Position numbers and translations under genes: made by a program. The notes under the pieces were generated by a model that was given only the letters and a program-made list of their open reading frames with translations, did not search any database and was not told the origin of the DNA. Source: JAFGIG01 sp964397545 (GTDB taxonomy: Bacteria; SDB-A). From it: a stretch of 64,000 nucleotides of DNA. Shown piece after piece: positions 24,281-33,537 of the stretch. The stretch covers positions 14,642 to 78,641 of the forward strand of contig CAYNIW010000008.1 of the NCBI GenBank assembly GCA_964397545.1, given 5' to 3'. Positions within the stretch are counted from its first letter, which is position 1, and every line of letters starts with the position of its first letter.

Positions 24281-25480
24281 ATGATATGGAAAATCGAAGA
24301 CGCCGTTGAAGACATAAGATCCGGAAAGATAGTTATAGTAGTAGATGACGAAGACAGGGAGAATGAAGGAGACATGGTGATTTCAGCCCAGATGGTTTCG
24401 TGCGAAGACATAAATTTCATAACTAAATACGCAAGAGGCCTTTTATGCGTTTCCATGCCCGAAGAACGAATGGACAAGCTCGGAATTCCCATGATGACGC
24501 AAAAAAATACAGCTCCCTATCAGACGGCATTCGGAGTCTCGGTTGACGCCGCCAAGGGCATAACGACAGGCATAAGCACTCACGACAGAGCGAGGACGAT
24601 TAACCTCCTTGCATCGGAAAACTCAAGCCCTTCCGATTTCGTAATGCCCGGACATATATTCCCTCTCAAGGCAAAAAAAGGCGGTGTTCTCCGCAGAGCC
24701 GGGCACACAGAAGCGGTTGTCGATTTAATGAATATCGCCGGACTCCCTCCGGCAGGAGTCCTGTGTGAAATACTTGCCGATGACGGATCCATGGCAAGGC
24801 TCCCGCAGCTTGAAGAACTGTCCCTAAGACTCGGACTGAAAATCATCACCATAAAAGACCTCATATCTTACAGGACAAAAAAGGAAAAGCTGGTCAAGCG
24901 AACCGCCTCGGCAACTATACCTACGAAGTGGGGGGATTTCAAACTTTATCTCTATGAAACTGATATGAACAACGATATTCACGCCGCTCTTGTCAAGGGT
25001 GATCTCACTACACGAGAAAGCGTCCTCGTCAGGGTCCACTCTGAATGCTTCACCGGGGATGTCCTCGGTTCAATAAAATGCGACTGCGGAGACCAGCTCC
25101 ACTCAGCAATGAAAATGATCGGAGACGAAGGCGTGGGCGTTCTGCTCTATATGAGACAAGAAGGCAGAGGAATAGGTCTTGTAAATAAAATCCGGGCATA
25201 CTCTCTTCAGGAAAAAGGATATGACACGGTTGACGCGAATCTCTGCCTCGGGTTCAAACCCGACGAAAGAGATTACGGCATTGGAGCTCAGATTCTTTCA
25301 GATCTCGGCTTGACGAAAATAAAAGTCATGACAAACAATCCTAAAAAGCTGATCGGTTTAACCAGTTTCGGACTAAGCATAGTCGAAAGAGTTCCCATAG
25401 AGATTCAGCCCCACGATAAAAATATACAATACCTTAAAACAAAAAAGGAAAAACTAGGTCACATCTTAAAGGAGGTTTAG
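24281..25480 (+). CDS. ribBA: Fused DHBP synthase / GTP cyclohydrolase II RibBA
   Basis: This is a 399-residue fusion. The N-terminal RibB half has DDEDRENEGD and HTEAVVDL. The C-terminal RibA half has the zinc-binding CFTGDVLGSIKCDCG and the GTP-handling RQEGRGIGL with NPKKL. It makes both riboflavin precursors, from ribulose 5-phosphate and GTP. Both active sites look complete. ATG 24281 is chosen over an ATG at 24239 that lies in ribE. The rpe gene 3 kb upstream supplies the same sugar-phosphate pool, though that may be a coincidence. Confidence 0.97.
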   Translation: MIWKIEDAVEDIRSGKIVIVVDDEDRENEGDMVISAQMVSCEDINFITKYARGLLCVSMPEERMDKLGIPMMTQKNTAPYQTAFGVSVDAAKGITTGISTHDRARTINLLASENSSPSDFVMPGHIFPLKAKKGGVLRRAGHTEAVVDLMNIAGLPPAGVLCEILADDGSMARLPQLEELSLRLGLKIITIKDLISYRTKKEKLVKRTASATIPTKWGDFKLYLYETDMNNDIHAALVKGDLTTRESVLVRVHSECFTGDVLGSIKCDCGDQLHSAMKMIGDEGVGVLLYMRQEGRGIGLVNKIRAYSLQEKGYDTVDANLCLGFKPDERDYGIGAQILSDLGLTKIKVMTNNPKKLIGLTSFGLSIVERVPIEIQPHDKNIQYLKTKKEKLGHILKEV

Positions 25481-25948
25481 ATGCCCGTTATAATGGTAGG
25501 CAGATATTCCGGAAAAGGAAAAAAATTCGCTCTCATAGCTTCCCGATTCAATTCATCTATCACCTCCAGGCTTGTTGAGGGAGCGATGGACGGCTTTTTG
25601 AGGCACGATGTCCTTGAATCGGATATTTCTGTAATCTGGGTTCCCGGCGCTTTCGAAATACCTTCAGTGGCGAAAAAAGCCGCCGCATCAGGAAAATATG
25701 ACGCTGTTTTGTGCCTTGGCTCGGTTATCAGAGGAGAAACTCCTCACTTTGACTTTGTAGCTTCGGAAGTTTCAAAAGGCATCGCTGCTGTCGGGATTGA
25801 TTCAAAAATCCCGGTTATATACGGCGTTATAACTGCGGACACTCAGGAACAAGCTCTTGACAGATCAGGTATTAAATCCGGAAACAAAGGCTTCGATGCG
25901 GCTTTGTCAGCTTTAGAAATGGCAAATCTGTATTTTGAAATGGGATGA
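25481..25948 (+). CDS. ribH: 6,7-Dimethyl-8-ribityllumazine synthase
   Basis: This 155-residue protein is a standard RibH. FALIASRFNSSIT, WVPGAFEIPSVAKK and CLGSVIRGETPHFDFVASE are the substrate-binding and icosahedral-capsid family motifs; His in TPHFD is the catalytic base. Shine-Dalgarno AAAGGAGGT lies just before the ATG, the best in the operon. The order ribD-ribE-ribBA-ribH-nusB is a common arrangement. Confidence 0.97.
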   Translation: MPVIMVGRYSGKGKKFALIASRFNSSITSRLVEGAMDGFLRHDVLESDISVIWVPGAFEIPSVAKKAAASGKYDAVLCLGSVIRGETPHFDFVASEVSKGIAAVGIDSKIPVIYGVITADTQEQALDRSGIKSGNKGFDAALSALEMANLYFEMG

Positions 25949-25951
25949 TAC

Positions 25952-26353
25952 TTGCAGTCTCTTCACAGTCTCAGGAAATTCATAGTTAAAAAACTTTACA
26001 GAGATGAATTTCTCTCTGAAGACGACTGCTTTTTTTTAGAATATTACGGCAAAAATCTCCAAAGTGAAGATTTAGCCTGGATAGAAACTAAAATATCTTC
26101 CATAAAAAATAATCTCGCTGAAATCGATTCTTTAATAAAAAACAATTCGACTAATTGGAATTTTGAAAGAGTAGGACTTGTCGAAAAACAGATACTCCGT
26201 CTTTCAATTGCTGAAATTCTCTTTTTCCCTGAAGTTCCCGTTGCGGTAGCCATGGATGAAGCCATCAGGCTCGGTAAAGAATTTTGCGGCCCCAAAGCCG
26301 CGCCTTACATAAACGGAATGCTTGAATCCGTGGCGAGGGAAAAATCAAAATAG
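25952..26353 (+). CDS. nusB: Transcription antitermination factor NusB
   Basis: The 133-residue all-helical protein carries the conserved C-terminal NusB region (EKQILRLSIAEI, VPVAVAMDEAIRLGKEFC, PYINGMLESVA). It binds boxA RNA with NusE during rRNA antitermination. Translation starts at TTG 25952. Linkage to ribH is a widespread conserved pair. Its 3' end overlaps the phosphoesterase start (AUC 26344). Confidence 0.93.
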   Translation: MQSLHSLRKFIVKKLYRDEFLSEDDCFFLEYYGKNLQSEDLAWIETKISSIKNNLAEIDSLIKNNSTNWNFERVGLVEKQILRLSIAEILFFPEVPVAVAMDEAIRLGKEFCGPKAAPYINGMLESVAREKSK

Positions 26354-27102
26354 CTGTTTTTTCGGACATTCACGGAAACCTCCACGCCTTTGAAGAACTT
26401 AAAAAGCGTTTATCCTCAGTCTGCCCTGACTTGACTTTTTTTCTGGGCGACGCAGTCGATTACTGCGCTTTCCCGAATGAATGCGTCGAAAGAGTTGAAG
26501 AGGTCTCGGACATAAAGCTTTTTGGCAATCACGAAGCATGCATACTTGGCATGATAGACGAAGAATATTTCACGGAAACTGCAAAACAGTCTCTGAGGTG
26601 GACAAAAAAGGTTTTATCCTCTTCTTCAATAGAAAAGATTTCCTCATGGGATTTGACTAATAAAAATCTTTACGGTTGCTGGGAATCGGTTTTCTCGCAC
26701 AGTTCATATTCCTCCCCGGATTCATGGGAATACATTTTCGGGCAAAAAGAGGCAAAAAAAGAGTTCGAAAAAACATCAAAAGAATCGCCGGGGCTGGTTT
26801 TCATAGGACACACTCACTCTCCGGCTGTTTATCTTTTAGATGACTCAGTCTGTCATTCAGTGCCCTGCTCAAAATCGCGATTGGAAATTGACCTGAAGCC
26901 CGGCTTGAGATACATTGTAAACGTGGGCAGTTCAGGTCAGCCGAGAGACGGAATATACATGCCGTCGTATGCCGTTTTAGACACTCAAAAAAACAGTGTT
27001 ATTATCGACCGTTTTGACTACAATGCTGAAGATGCTTCAAATGAGATAATCAAAAGAGGGCTTCCCAAGAATTTAGCCATGCGTATATTGACAGGAACAT
27101 GA
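26344..27102 (+). CDS. Calcineurin-like metallophosphatase, AUC start
   Basis: This 252-residue protein belongs to the YfcE/Serine-threonine phosphatase-like superfamily. The metal-binding series is complete: FSDIHGN at residues 5-11, FLGDAVDYC near 32, FGNHEACILG near 60, and FIGHTHSP near 153. The first motif lies upstream of the earliest TTG (26431), and no ATG, GTG or TTG exists between the preceding in-frame stop (26323) and that motif. The protein would naturally begin MKIAVFSDIHGN; the codon at the M position is ATC (26344), five bases after GAGGG. An AUC start, or a frame error, must be assumed. Confidence 0.88.
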   Translation: MKIAVFSDIHGNLHAFEELKKRLSSVCPDLTFFLGDAVDYCAFPNECVERVEEVSDIKLFGNHEACILGMIDEEYFTETAKQSLRWTKKVLSSSSIEKISSWDLTNKNLYGCWESVFSHSSYSSPDSWEYIFGQKEAKKEFEKTSKESPGLVFIGHTHSPAVYLLDDSVCHSVPCSKSRLEIDLKPGLRYIVNVGSSGQPRDGIYMPSYAVLDTQKNSVIIDRFDYNAEDASNEIIKRGLPKNLAMRILTGT

Positions 27103-28328
27103 AAAACATTTACCCCTTAATTTTTGCCGCTTTGCTGTTTTCCTGCAGAGAAGATAAAAGACGGGACTTAACCCTCAGAACCGATTCAATAGAATTCACA
27201 AAATCCCCCTCTGCCGAAACTCTCATGGGAACATTGGATTCGGGTGAGTATCTTTCTTCCCTTCTAGTCAGAGTTTCTCCTTCCGCGGTGAATGTCGGCG
27301 AAGTATCCCTTGTCTTCGGAAAGCTTTTCAGGACGGAACAATGCCGCCCCGGCGAAAGTCTTTTTGTTTACATTGAATCCGACACAGTCGCCGGCATCGT
27401 GTTTAAGCGAAAAGAAGACCAGATCTACAGAGTTTTCCGGACACAATCCGGTTGGGAGGGAGAGACGGTAATTGTCGATGTCTCTTTTGTCCCTTTCGTC
27501 ATCAAAGGCTCCATTGATTCAGAAAATCCTTCCCTCTGGCAGAGTATAATCAGTTCGGGCGGCAGCGACGATGTTGCCGCCGCTTTTTGTAATTTACTCG
27601 AGTATCAGGCGGATTTTACTTTCAGCTCGAGAACAGGAGATTCTTTTGAAATTTTAATTTTCAAGAAATATTTCGAAGGAAATCTGATTGGGAGGACGCC
27701 GATTATCTCGGGCAGTTACTGGGGCTCAAAAACCAGAGGCAATGTGTATTTATTTCCTTACTCGAGATTCACTCATTTCAGCCTGGACGGCCAGAGCGCT
27801 CAGAGAAGATTTTTAAGCTCTCCAGTGTCATATTCAAGGATATCCTCTGGATTCTCACCCGCGAGATTTCACCCGATACTCCATTACACGAGAGCTCACA
27901 GAGGCGTTGATTATTCCGCTCCGACGGGAACACCTGTTTCCGCGATCGCATCAGGCACTGTTACTCTCTCAGGATGGGCTGGAGAAGCCGGAATCGCCGT
28001 TAGGATAAAGCACTCCGGAGGAGTTGAGAGCGAATATTATCATCTAAGCAGAATATCGGACGGAGTATCTGTCGGCCGCAGAGTCGAGCAGGGACAGGTC
28101 GTCGGTTTTGTCGGCTCTACGGGTCTTTCAACAGGACCTCATCTGCATTTCGGAATAAAGATTGACGGCAAACACGTCGATCCACTGCCTGTGCTCGAGA
28201 AAGCATCCGGAGAACCTCTGCCTCCTGAAGAAAAAATAATCTTTAAGAAAGCGATACGATACTACAATTTTATGAGCGAAGTAGTCTCAGAACTTAACTT
28301 TATTGAAATTAAAAATTTTATTTTCTGA
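27099..28328 (+). CDS. M23-family peptidoglycan endopeptidase, lipoprotein
   Basis: A 409-residue protein with a lipobox (LLFSC, Cys16). The C-terminal M23/LytM domain has HRGVDYSAPTGTP (His/Asp zinc ligands) and GPHLHFGI (third ligand), both intact, so it should be catalytically active. The middle 200 residues resemble a Csd3/OapA-like N-terminal region (KYFEGNLIGRTPIISGSYWG). It would cut peptidoglycan cross-links on the periplasmic side. ATGA overlap with the phosphatase gene; followed 2 bp later by the ABC ATPase gene. Confidence 0.93.
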   Translation: MKNIYPLIFAALLFSCREDKRRDLTLRTDSIEFTKSPSAETLMGTLDSGEYLSSLLVRVSPSAVNVGEVSLVFGKLFRTEQCRPGESLFVYIESDTVAGIVFKRKEDQIYRVFRTQSGWEGETVIVDVSFVPFVIKGSIDSENPSLWQSIISSGGSDDVAAAFCNLLEYQADFTFSSRTGDSFEILIFKKYFEGNLIGRTPIISGSYWGSKTRGNVYLFPYSRFTHFSLDGQSAQRRFLSSPVSYSRISSGFSPARFHPILHYTRAHRGVDYSAPTGTPVSAIASGTVTLSGWAGEAGIAVRIKHSGGVESEYYHLSRISDGVSVGRRVEQGQVVGFVGSTGLSTGPHLHFGIKIDGKHVDPLPVLEKASGEPLPPEEKIIFKKAIRYYNFMSEVVSELNFIEIKNFIF

Positions 28329-28330
28329 AA

Positions 28331-29242
28331 ATGAATGCCGTCAAAATTAATGACCTAAAAAAAAACTATTCCCGGGGATTCATCCCTAAAAAAATCAACG
28401 CCCTGAACGGGCTTTCATTTAACGTCGAAGCCGGCCGCATATACGGCCTCCTTGGACCAAACGGCGCGGGTAAATCTACAACGATGAAAATTTTAACCGG
28501 GTTGGTCAGAAAAGACGGCGGTTCTGCGGAGATTTTCTCTAAGCCGGCCGGAAGCATGGAGTCAAAAAAAATGCTCGGTTTTCTGCCGGAAAATCCTGTT
28601 TTCTATTCTCACCTTACGGGTTACGAATTTCTTCAGTTATCTTTTGATTTAATCGGGAAAAAACCGGAGAAAAACCGGACTCACCTACTTTTGGAGTCCG
28701 TCGGGATAGCGGAAGTATCCGGAAACCAGATAAAGACATATTCCAAAGGCATGCTTCAGAGACTCGGAATTGCACAGGCGATAGCCGGTGAACCGGAACT
28801 TCTGATACTCGACGAACCTCTTTCCGGAGTAGATCCAGTCGGAAGAACCGAGATAAAGGAAATTATAAGGGGCTTGAAAAACAGTGGCAAAACCGTCGTC
28901 CTTTCCACCCACACTCTGCCGGATATTGAAGAACTCGCGGACGATATCGGCATAATTGACAAAGGCAGGCTGATCCTCGGAGATTCGCTTTTCAACATAA
29001 CCTCGAAATACCGCAAACTATTTCTTCTCGTCGTTGAGAGAACCGGTGGACCCCCTAAGGCGACCTCAAAAAATATTGAGTTTGCAAACTGCGGTGAAAA
29101 TCTTTGGAAGACAGAAGGAGAACGCGAAGACCTTGAAAACGAAATATTTTCCTTCAGAAATGAAAAAATCAAGATAATCAAATTCGGTCCTTCACTTTCT
29201 CCTCTCGAGCAGACTTTCGTCTCTCTAATAGGAAAAAAATGA
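28331..29242 (+). CDS. ABC transporter ATP-binding protein (ABC-2 type)
   Basis: A 303-residue ATPase with Walker A GPNGAGKST (42-50), signature YSKGMLQRLGIAQAI, Walker B LLILDEPLSGVDP and the switch histidine in VLSTHTLP. The C-terminal 90 residues are a divergent accessory region, as in CcmA/NatA-type exporters. Its partner is the permease immediately downstream (4-bp overlap). Substrate unknown. Confidence 0.95.
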   Translation: MNAVKINDLKKNYSRGFIPKKINALNGLSFNVEAGRIYGLLGPNGAGKSTTMKILTGLVRKDGGSAEIFSKPAGSMESKKMLGFLPENPVFYSHLTGYEFLQLSFDLIGKKPEKNRTHLLLESVGIAEVSGNQIKTYSKGMLQRLGIAQAIAGEPELLILDEPLSGVDPVGRTEIKEIIRGLKNSGKTVVLSTHTLPDIEELADDIGIIDKGRLILGDSLFNITSKYRKLFLLVVERTGGPPKATSKNIEFANCGENLWKTEGEREDLENEIFSFRNEKIKIIKFGPSLSPLEQTFVSLIGKK

Positions 29243-30012
29243 AAAAGACTCTCTCTATCGCCGAAAATACTCTTAAAATAATCGCCAGAGAAAGATCTCT
29301 TTATTTTATCTCTGTATTCCCTCTTTTTATGGCTTTGATGGCTGTCCTCATAAAACCTCTCGTCCTCGGAGAATTCGAAAAAATTCTCAACGATTTCGCC
29401 AATTCCACCCTGCTCCTCACGGGTATTCTAATATCTGTCATCACCGGGACTTCAGTTATACAGACTGAGCTTAAACAAAAAACAATTTATCTTATACTCT
29501 CAAAACCAGTCCGCAAAGAATGTTATGTTTTCGGAAAATTTTTAGGCATGTATGCGGGTGTTTTCATTCTCCAAACAGCAATAGCTGTATTGTTTATAGC
29601 TGTTTTTCTCACGACAGGATTCTCTTTAAGAAACGGCTTTTTTATTAACTTCGTCTTCGTCCAGTTTCAACTCCTGATTGTATGCTCTCTGAGCGTTTTC
29701 TTTTCTTCATTCGCGACTCCAGTTACAAGCGCAGTGTTCACTTTCCTCACTGTCGTGTCAGGGATGTTTCTTTCATCAGCTCTTAATTTCAGCGATATCG
29801 GAGAAAAACTGAATCCGGTTGTCGCCTCAGCAGTATCTATTCTCGGTTACATCCTTCCCGCATTGTCTCAGATTGACATAAACGTGCTCGCTTACAGCAA
29901 CATCGCTTTGGGTTCAGATTTTATAATTTTTTCTGCCGCTTATTCTTTGTGTTACGTGACTGCTTGTCTTTTTCTTTCGGTTCTAATATTCGATGGAAAG
30001 GAATTCTCCTGA
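29239..30012 (+). CDS. ABC-2 type transporter permease
   Basis: The 257-residue protein has six hydrophobic segments (YFISVFPLFMALMAV, STLLLTGILISVITG, VFILQTAIAVLFIAV, and so on), matching the ABC-2 permease fold. The cytosolic loop LKQKTIYLILSKPVRKECY, with its K-T...L-S-KP-x-R motif, is characteristic of NatB-like permeases. It presumably dimerises to pair with the ATPase upstream. Its stop overlaps the prepilin-peptidase start as CTGA. Confidence 0.92.
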   Translation: MKKTLSIAENTLKIIARERSLYFISVFPLFMALMAVLIKPLVLGEFEKILNDFANSTLLLTGILISVITGTSVIQTELKQKTIYLILSKPVRKECYVFGKFLGMYAGVFILQTAIAVLFIAVFLTTGFSLRNGFFINFVFVQFQLLIVCSLSVFFSSFATPVTSAVFTFLTVVSGMFLSSALNFSDIGEKLNPVVASAVSILGYILPALSQIDINVLAYSNIALGSDFIIFSAAYSLCYVTACLFLSVLIFDGKEFS

Positions 30013-30833
30013 GCATAGTAGAAGCCCTTAAAGATTATCCGGAACCGATATCAGCAGTCATTTGGTTTTTTTTAGGAGCCTGCTTCGGATCTTTCGCGAA
30101 CGTATGCATATACAGACTGCCTAGAAAAATATCTATCGTCGGGCCTAGATCATTCTGTCCGGCATGCCGCAGTAAAATTCCTTTTTACCTCAATGTCCCT
30201 GTCCTTTCGTATATTCTGCTGAAAGGAAAATGCCGATACTGCGGAGAAAAAATTTCTTTCCGATATCCTGTTGTTGAAACATCGGTGGGGTTTCTTTTTC
30301 TCCTGTCTTTCATTCTCTTCGGAAATACGGCAGACGCTTTGAGAATATCAGCTTTGTTCTTCATTCTTTTTACGGTTTCAGCGACCGACGCTGACAGGTT
30401 CATAGTTCCCGTAAACCTGACCTTTTCCGGAATCGTGTTCGGCATCGCCACGTCTTTTATGAACAATTCCTTCGTACATCCCGTTTCAAGCGCCGCCGGC
30501 GCGGCTATTGCGGCAGGTTCGGTTCTCCTGTTCGACGATTTATTCTCGGTCTTTTTCAGTAAAAAAGGATTGGGTGACGGTGACGCGAGCGTCGCCGGAC
30601 TAATCGGCGCCTTTGTCGGCTGGAAAGCTTCTCTTTTCTCTCTCTTTATGGGATCGTTCCTGGGTTTGATCTACGGCTTATCAATCATGATTTTGTCAAG
30701 GAAGAGAGAGGAAAAAGACTGGAGAGATCCGGAGCCGAAATGGAGAAAAATTCCCTTTGTCCCTTTCATCGCGGCAGGCTTCATTATATGGATTATTCTT
30801 TTCAGGCTTTTAAGAGGCGACTTTCCTTTTTAG
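30009..30833 (+). CDS. pilD: Prepilin leader peptidase/N-methyltransferase (A24), CUG start
   Basis: About 274 residues. GACFGSFANVCIYRLP is the classic PilD N-terminus. The tetra-cysteine zinc site CPAC ... CRYC follows. The catalytic aspartates lie in ATDADRF and GLGDGDAS. Eight or so membrane segments follow. It cleaves and methylates type IV pilin-like proteins; none is in this window. No ATG/GTG/TTG is near the natural N-terminus: GTG 29949 and TTG 29964 would add about 20 non-membrane residues. CTG 30009 lies six bases after AAAGGA and overlaps the permease stop as CTGA, the same four-base style as other junctions here. Confidence 0.9.
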   Translation: MSIVEALKDYPEPISAVIWFFLGACFGSFANVCIYRLPRKISIVGPRSFCPACRSKIPFYLNVPVLSYILLKGKCRYCGEKISFRYPVVETSVGFLFLLSFILFGNTADALRISALFFILFTVSATDADRFIVPVNLTFSGIVFGIATSFMNNSFVHPVSSAAGAAIAAGSVLLFDDLFSVFFSKKGLGDGDASVAGLIGAFVGWKASLFSLFMGSFLGLIYGLSIMILSRKREEKDWRDPEPKWRKIPFVPFIAAGFIIWIILFRLLRGDFPF

Positions 30834-33431
30834 TCAATCCTCTGTTTCGAATGCTAATTGGCCGTTTTTCTCTTTTATCACCACTTTTTGACCGGGCATT
30901 ATATCTCCGTTAATTATCTTTTCGGCTAATAAGTTTTCTACGTGCCTTTGAAGATATCTTTTTATCGGCCTGGCTCCATAAACAGGATCATAGGCTTCCG
31001 AAGCTATAAGTTTTCTCGCCTTTTCGCTTATCTCAATGTAGTTTTTAGTTTCTTTTATCCTCTGTCTGATCCTTTCGAGCTGAAGATCAACTATCTTTTC
31101 CATATCTTCTATCGTCAACGGCAGAAAGACGACGACTTCGTCAACCCTGTTTAAAAATTCCGGCTTGAAATGATTTCTCAGCGCCTCGAGGACATCATTT
31201 TTTCTCTCGTCAAAAAGATAGCCGTCTTTACCCATTCCCTCCACGAGAAGTGAACTTCCTATGTTAGAGGTCATAATTAGAATAGTGTTCTTAAAATCAA
31301 CTGTTCTGCCTCTGTTGTCCGTGAGTCTCCCGTCGTCCATTATCTGTAAAAGAGCGTTGAAAACGTCCGGGTGGGCTTTTTCGATTTCGTCGAAAAGTAT
31401 TACGCTGTATGGTTTCCTTCTGACAGATTCAGTCAGTTGCCCTCCCTCGTCATAACCGACGTAACCCGGAGGGGCTCCAATAAGCTTTGATACAGTGTGT
31501 TTTTCCATGAACTCCGACATGTCTATTCTTATCAGGTTGTCTTCCGTATCAAAAAGCAGTTCTGTCAGGGCTTTAGCGAGTTCTGTTTTTCCGACGCCTG
31601 TCGGACCGAGGAAAATGAAGTTGCCTATAGGTTTTGAAGGATCTTTCAAGCCTGCCCTTGCCCTCATGACGGCTTTTGACAGAATTGAGACCGCCTCGTT
31701 CTGCCCCACCACTCTTTCGTGCAGAAGCTGCTCGAGTTTCATCAGCTTTTCTCTTTCACCCTCAACAAGTTTGGACACAGGAATTCCTGTCCAGAGGGAC
31801 ACAACTCCCGCGATTTCTTCCTCTGTCACTTCTTCTCTAAGAAGCCTGTCGTCTCCCTTATCTGAAGCCGCCTCAAGCGAAGCCAATTCTTTCTCGATAT
31901 TCAGAAGTTTTCCGTATCTCAATTCCGCGGCTCTGTTGAGGTCATATTCTCTCTCGGCTTTATCTGCTTCATTTCTGACTTTCTCAATTTCCTCCCTGAC
32001 CTTTCCGATTCTCAGGATCTGCTCTTTTTCCTGCGACCATTTCTTTTTCAGCTCGTCGAATTTAACCTTAAGAGAAGATATTTCAGAATCTATTGCCGAC
32101 AGCCTCGCTTTACTGCCTTCGTCTTTTTCCTTTTTAAGCGCTTCTTTCTCTATCTCAAGTCTCGTTATTTTTCTGTTCAGGTCGTCTATTACCGCGGGCA
32201 TGCTGTCAATTTCGGATCTGATTTTCGCGGCGGCTTCGTCTATCAGGTCGATGGCTTTGTCCGGTAAAAATCTGTCTGAAATATATCTGTGGCTCAAAAC
32301 CGCGGCTGATACTATCGCGCTGTCGAGTATTTTTATGCCGTGATGTATTTCAAATCTCTCTTTAAGCCCTCTGAGAATAGAAATTGTGTCTTCAACGGTT
32401 GGTTCATCCACGAGAACGGGCTGAAATCTTCTCTCGAAAGCCGCGTCTTTTTCAATGTGCTTTCTGTATTCATCGAGAGTGGTGGCGCCTATGCAGTGAA
32501 TTTCGCCTCTGGCGAGCATAGGCTTGAGCATATTCCCTGCGTCAATCGAACCCTCTGCTTTACCAGCTCCCACGACAATGTGCAATTCGTCTATAAACAT
32601 GAGAATTTTGCCGTCGGATTTCTGAACTTCATTGAGCACCGCTTTAAGCCTCTCTTCGAATTCCCCCCTGAATTTAGCTCCCGCGATAAGAGCTCCCATG
32701 TCAAGAGCAAACACCTTTTTGTCTTTCAAGCCCTCGGGGACATCCCCTCTTTCTATTCGCTGAGCCAGCCCTTCGACTATCGCGGTCTTTCCTACTCCGG
32801 GATCGCCTATTAGGACGGGATTGTTTTTTGTTCTCCTCAGGAGAATTCGAATGACCCTCCTTATTTCCTCGTCCCTGCCTATTACCGGATCCAGTTTATT
32901 TGATCTGGCCATTTCTACAAGTTCACGGCCGTATTTTTTCAGCGCGTCGTATGTCCCTTCGGGATCAGAAGTCGTCACTCTCTGACTGCCTCTCATTTCC
33001 ATGAGAGTTTTAAGAAACTTTTCCCTGTCAATTCCGAATTCCCCGAGAATTTTTTTTGTCGCGGATTTTTTATCCGATATCATAGCGAGAAAAATATGCT
33101 CAACGCTCACGTATTCGTCATTCATGTTTTTCGCCTCTTCGAACGAATCGGCGAGTATCACGTTCAGATCGGCGCATATTCCCGGAGACAAAGATCCGCT
33201 TTGAGAAGTCACCTGAGGGTATTTTAGTATTTCTTTTTCAACTCTCTGCGCGATTTTTTCTGGTTCTGAGCCCATTCTTCTCATCAATTGTCCGATGAAT
33301 CCGTTTTCCTGCTCAACCATAGCCAGAAGAAGATGCTCGGGTTGTATAACCTGATTCGATCTTCTTGAAGCTTCTATCTGAGCCGTGTGAAGCGCTTCCT
33401 GTGCTTTTGTTGTAAACCTATTAAAATCCAT
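30834..33431 (-). CDS. clpB: ATP-dependent disaggregase ClpB
   Basis: This 865-residue Hsp100 protein has two N-terminal Clp repeats (1-145). The first AAA+ domain (GDPGVGKT, then RRTKNNPVLIG) is followed by a coiled-coil middle domain (about 405-520, heavy in Lys/Glu). The second AAA+ domain has GPTGVGKTEL and MSEFMEKHTV, and the C-terminal D2 small domain has RPIKRYLQRHVEN. It works with DnaK to rescue aggregated proteins. It is convergent with pilD with no gap. Shine-Dalgarno AAAAGGGG precedes ATG; the divergent 106-bp gap separates it from thyX. Confidence 0.97.
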   Translation of the reverse strand: MDFNRFTTKAQEALHTAQIEASRRSNQVIQPEHLLLAMVEQENGFIGQLMRRMGSEPEKIAQRVEKEILKYPQVTSQSGSLSPGICADLNVILADSFEEAKNMNDEYVSVEHIFLAMISDKKSATKKILGEFGIDREKFLKTLMEMRGSQRVTTSDPEGTYDALKKYGRELVEMARSNKLDPVIGRDEEIRRVIRILLRRTKNNPVLIGDPGVGKTAIVEGLAQRIERGDVPEGLKDKKVFALDMGALIAGAKFRGEFEERLKAVLNEVQKSDGKILMFIDELHIVVGAGKAEGSIDAGNMLKPMLARGEIHCIGATTLDEYRKHIEKDAAFERRFQPVLVDEPTVEDTISILRGLKERFEIHHGIKILDSAIVSAAVLSHRYISDRFLPDKAIDLIDEAAAKIRSEIDSMPAVIDDLNRKITRLEIEKEALKKEKDEGSKARLSAIDSEISSLKVKFDELKKKWSQEKEQILRIGKVREEIEKVRNEADKAEREYDLNRAAELRYGKLLNIEKELASLEAASDKGDDRLLREEVTEEEIAGVVSLWTGIPVSKLVEGEREKLMKLEQLLHERVVGQNEAVSILSKAVMRARAGLKDPSKPIGNFIFLGPTGVGKTELAKALTELLFDTEDNLIRIDMSEFMEKHTVSKLIGAPPGYVGYDEGGQLTESVRRKPYSVILFDEIEKAHPDVFNALLQIMDDGRLTDNRGRTVDFKNTILIMTSNIGSSLLVEGMGKDGYLFDERKNDVLEALRNHFKPEFLNRVDEVVVFLPLTIEDMEKIVDLQLERIRQRIKETKNYIEISEKARKLIASEAYDPVYGARPIKRYLQRHVENLLAEKIINGDIMPGQKVVIKEKNGQLAFETED

Positions 33432-33501
33432 GTTTTCCCCTTTTTATTATTAAAAATAAAGAAATTCGGCAATTACGCAAGCTCTATGGGGTCTAAATCC
33501 C

Positions 33502-33530
33502 TTGTCTTTAGAGTAATGTTGTCCTATATT
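33502..33530 (+). promoter_or_regulatory. Predicted sigma-70-type promoter giving a leaderless thyX mRNA
   Basis: TTGTCT (33502-33507), a 17-bp spacer and TATATT (33525-33530) match the -35/-10 consensus in 4 or 5 of 6 positions each. The expected start, about 7 bases downstream, coincides with the A of ATG 33538, so the message would have no leader. No Shine-Dalgarno is present ahead of that ATG. Confidence 0.55.
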
Positions 33531-33537
33531 TCGAGAT

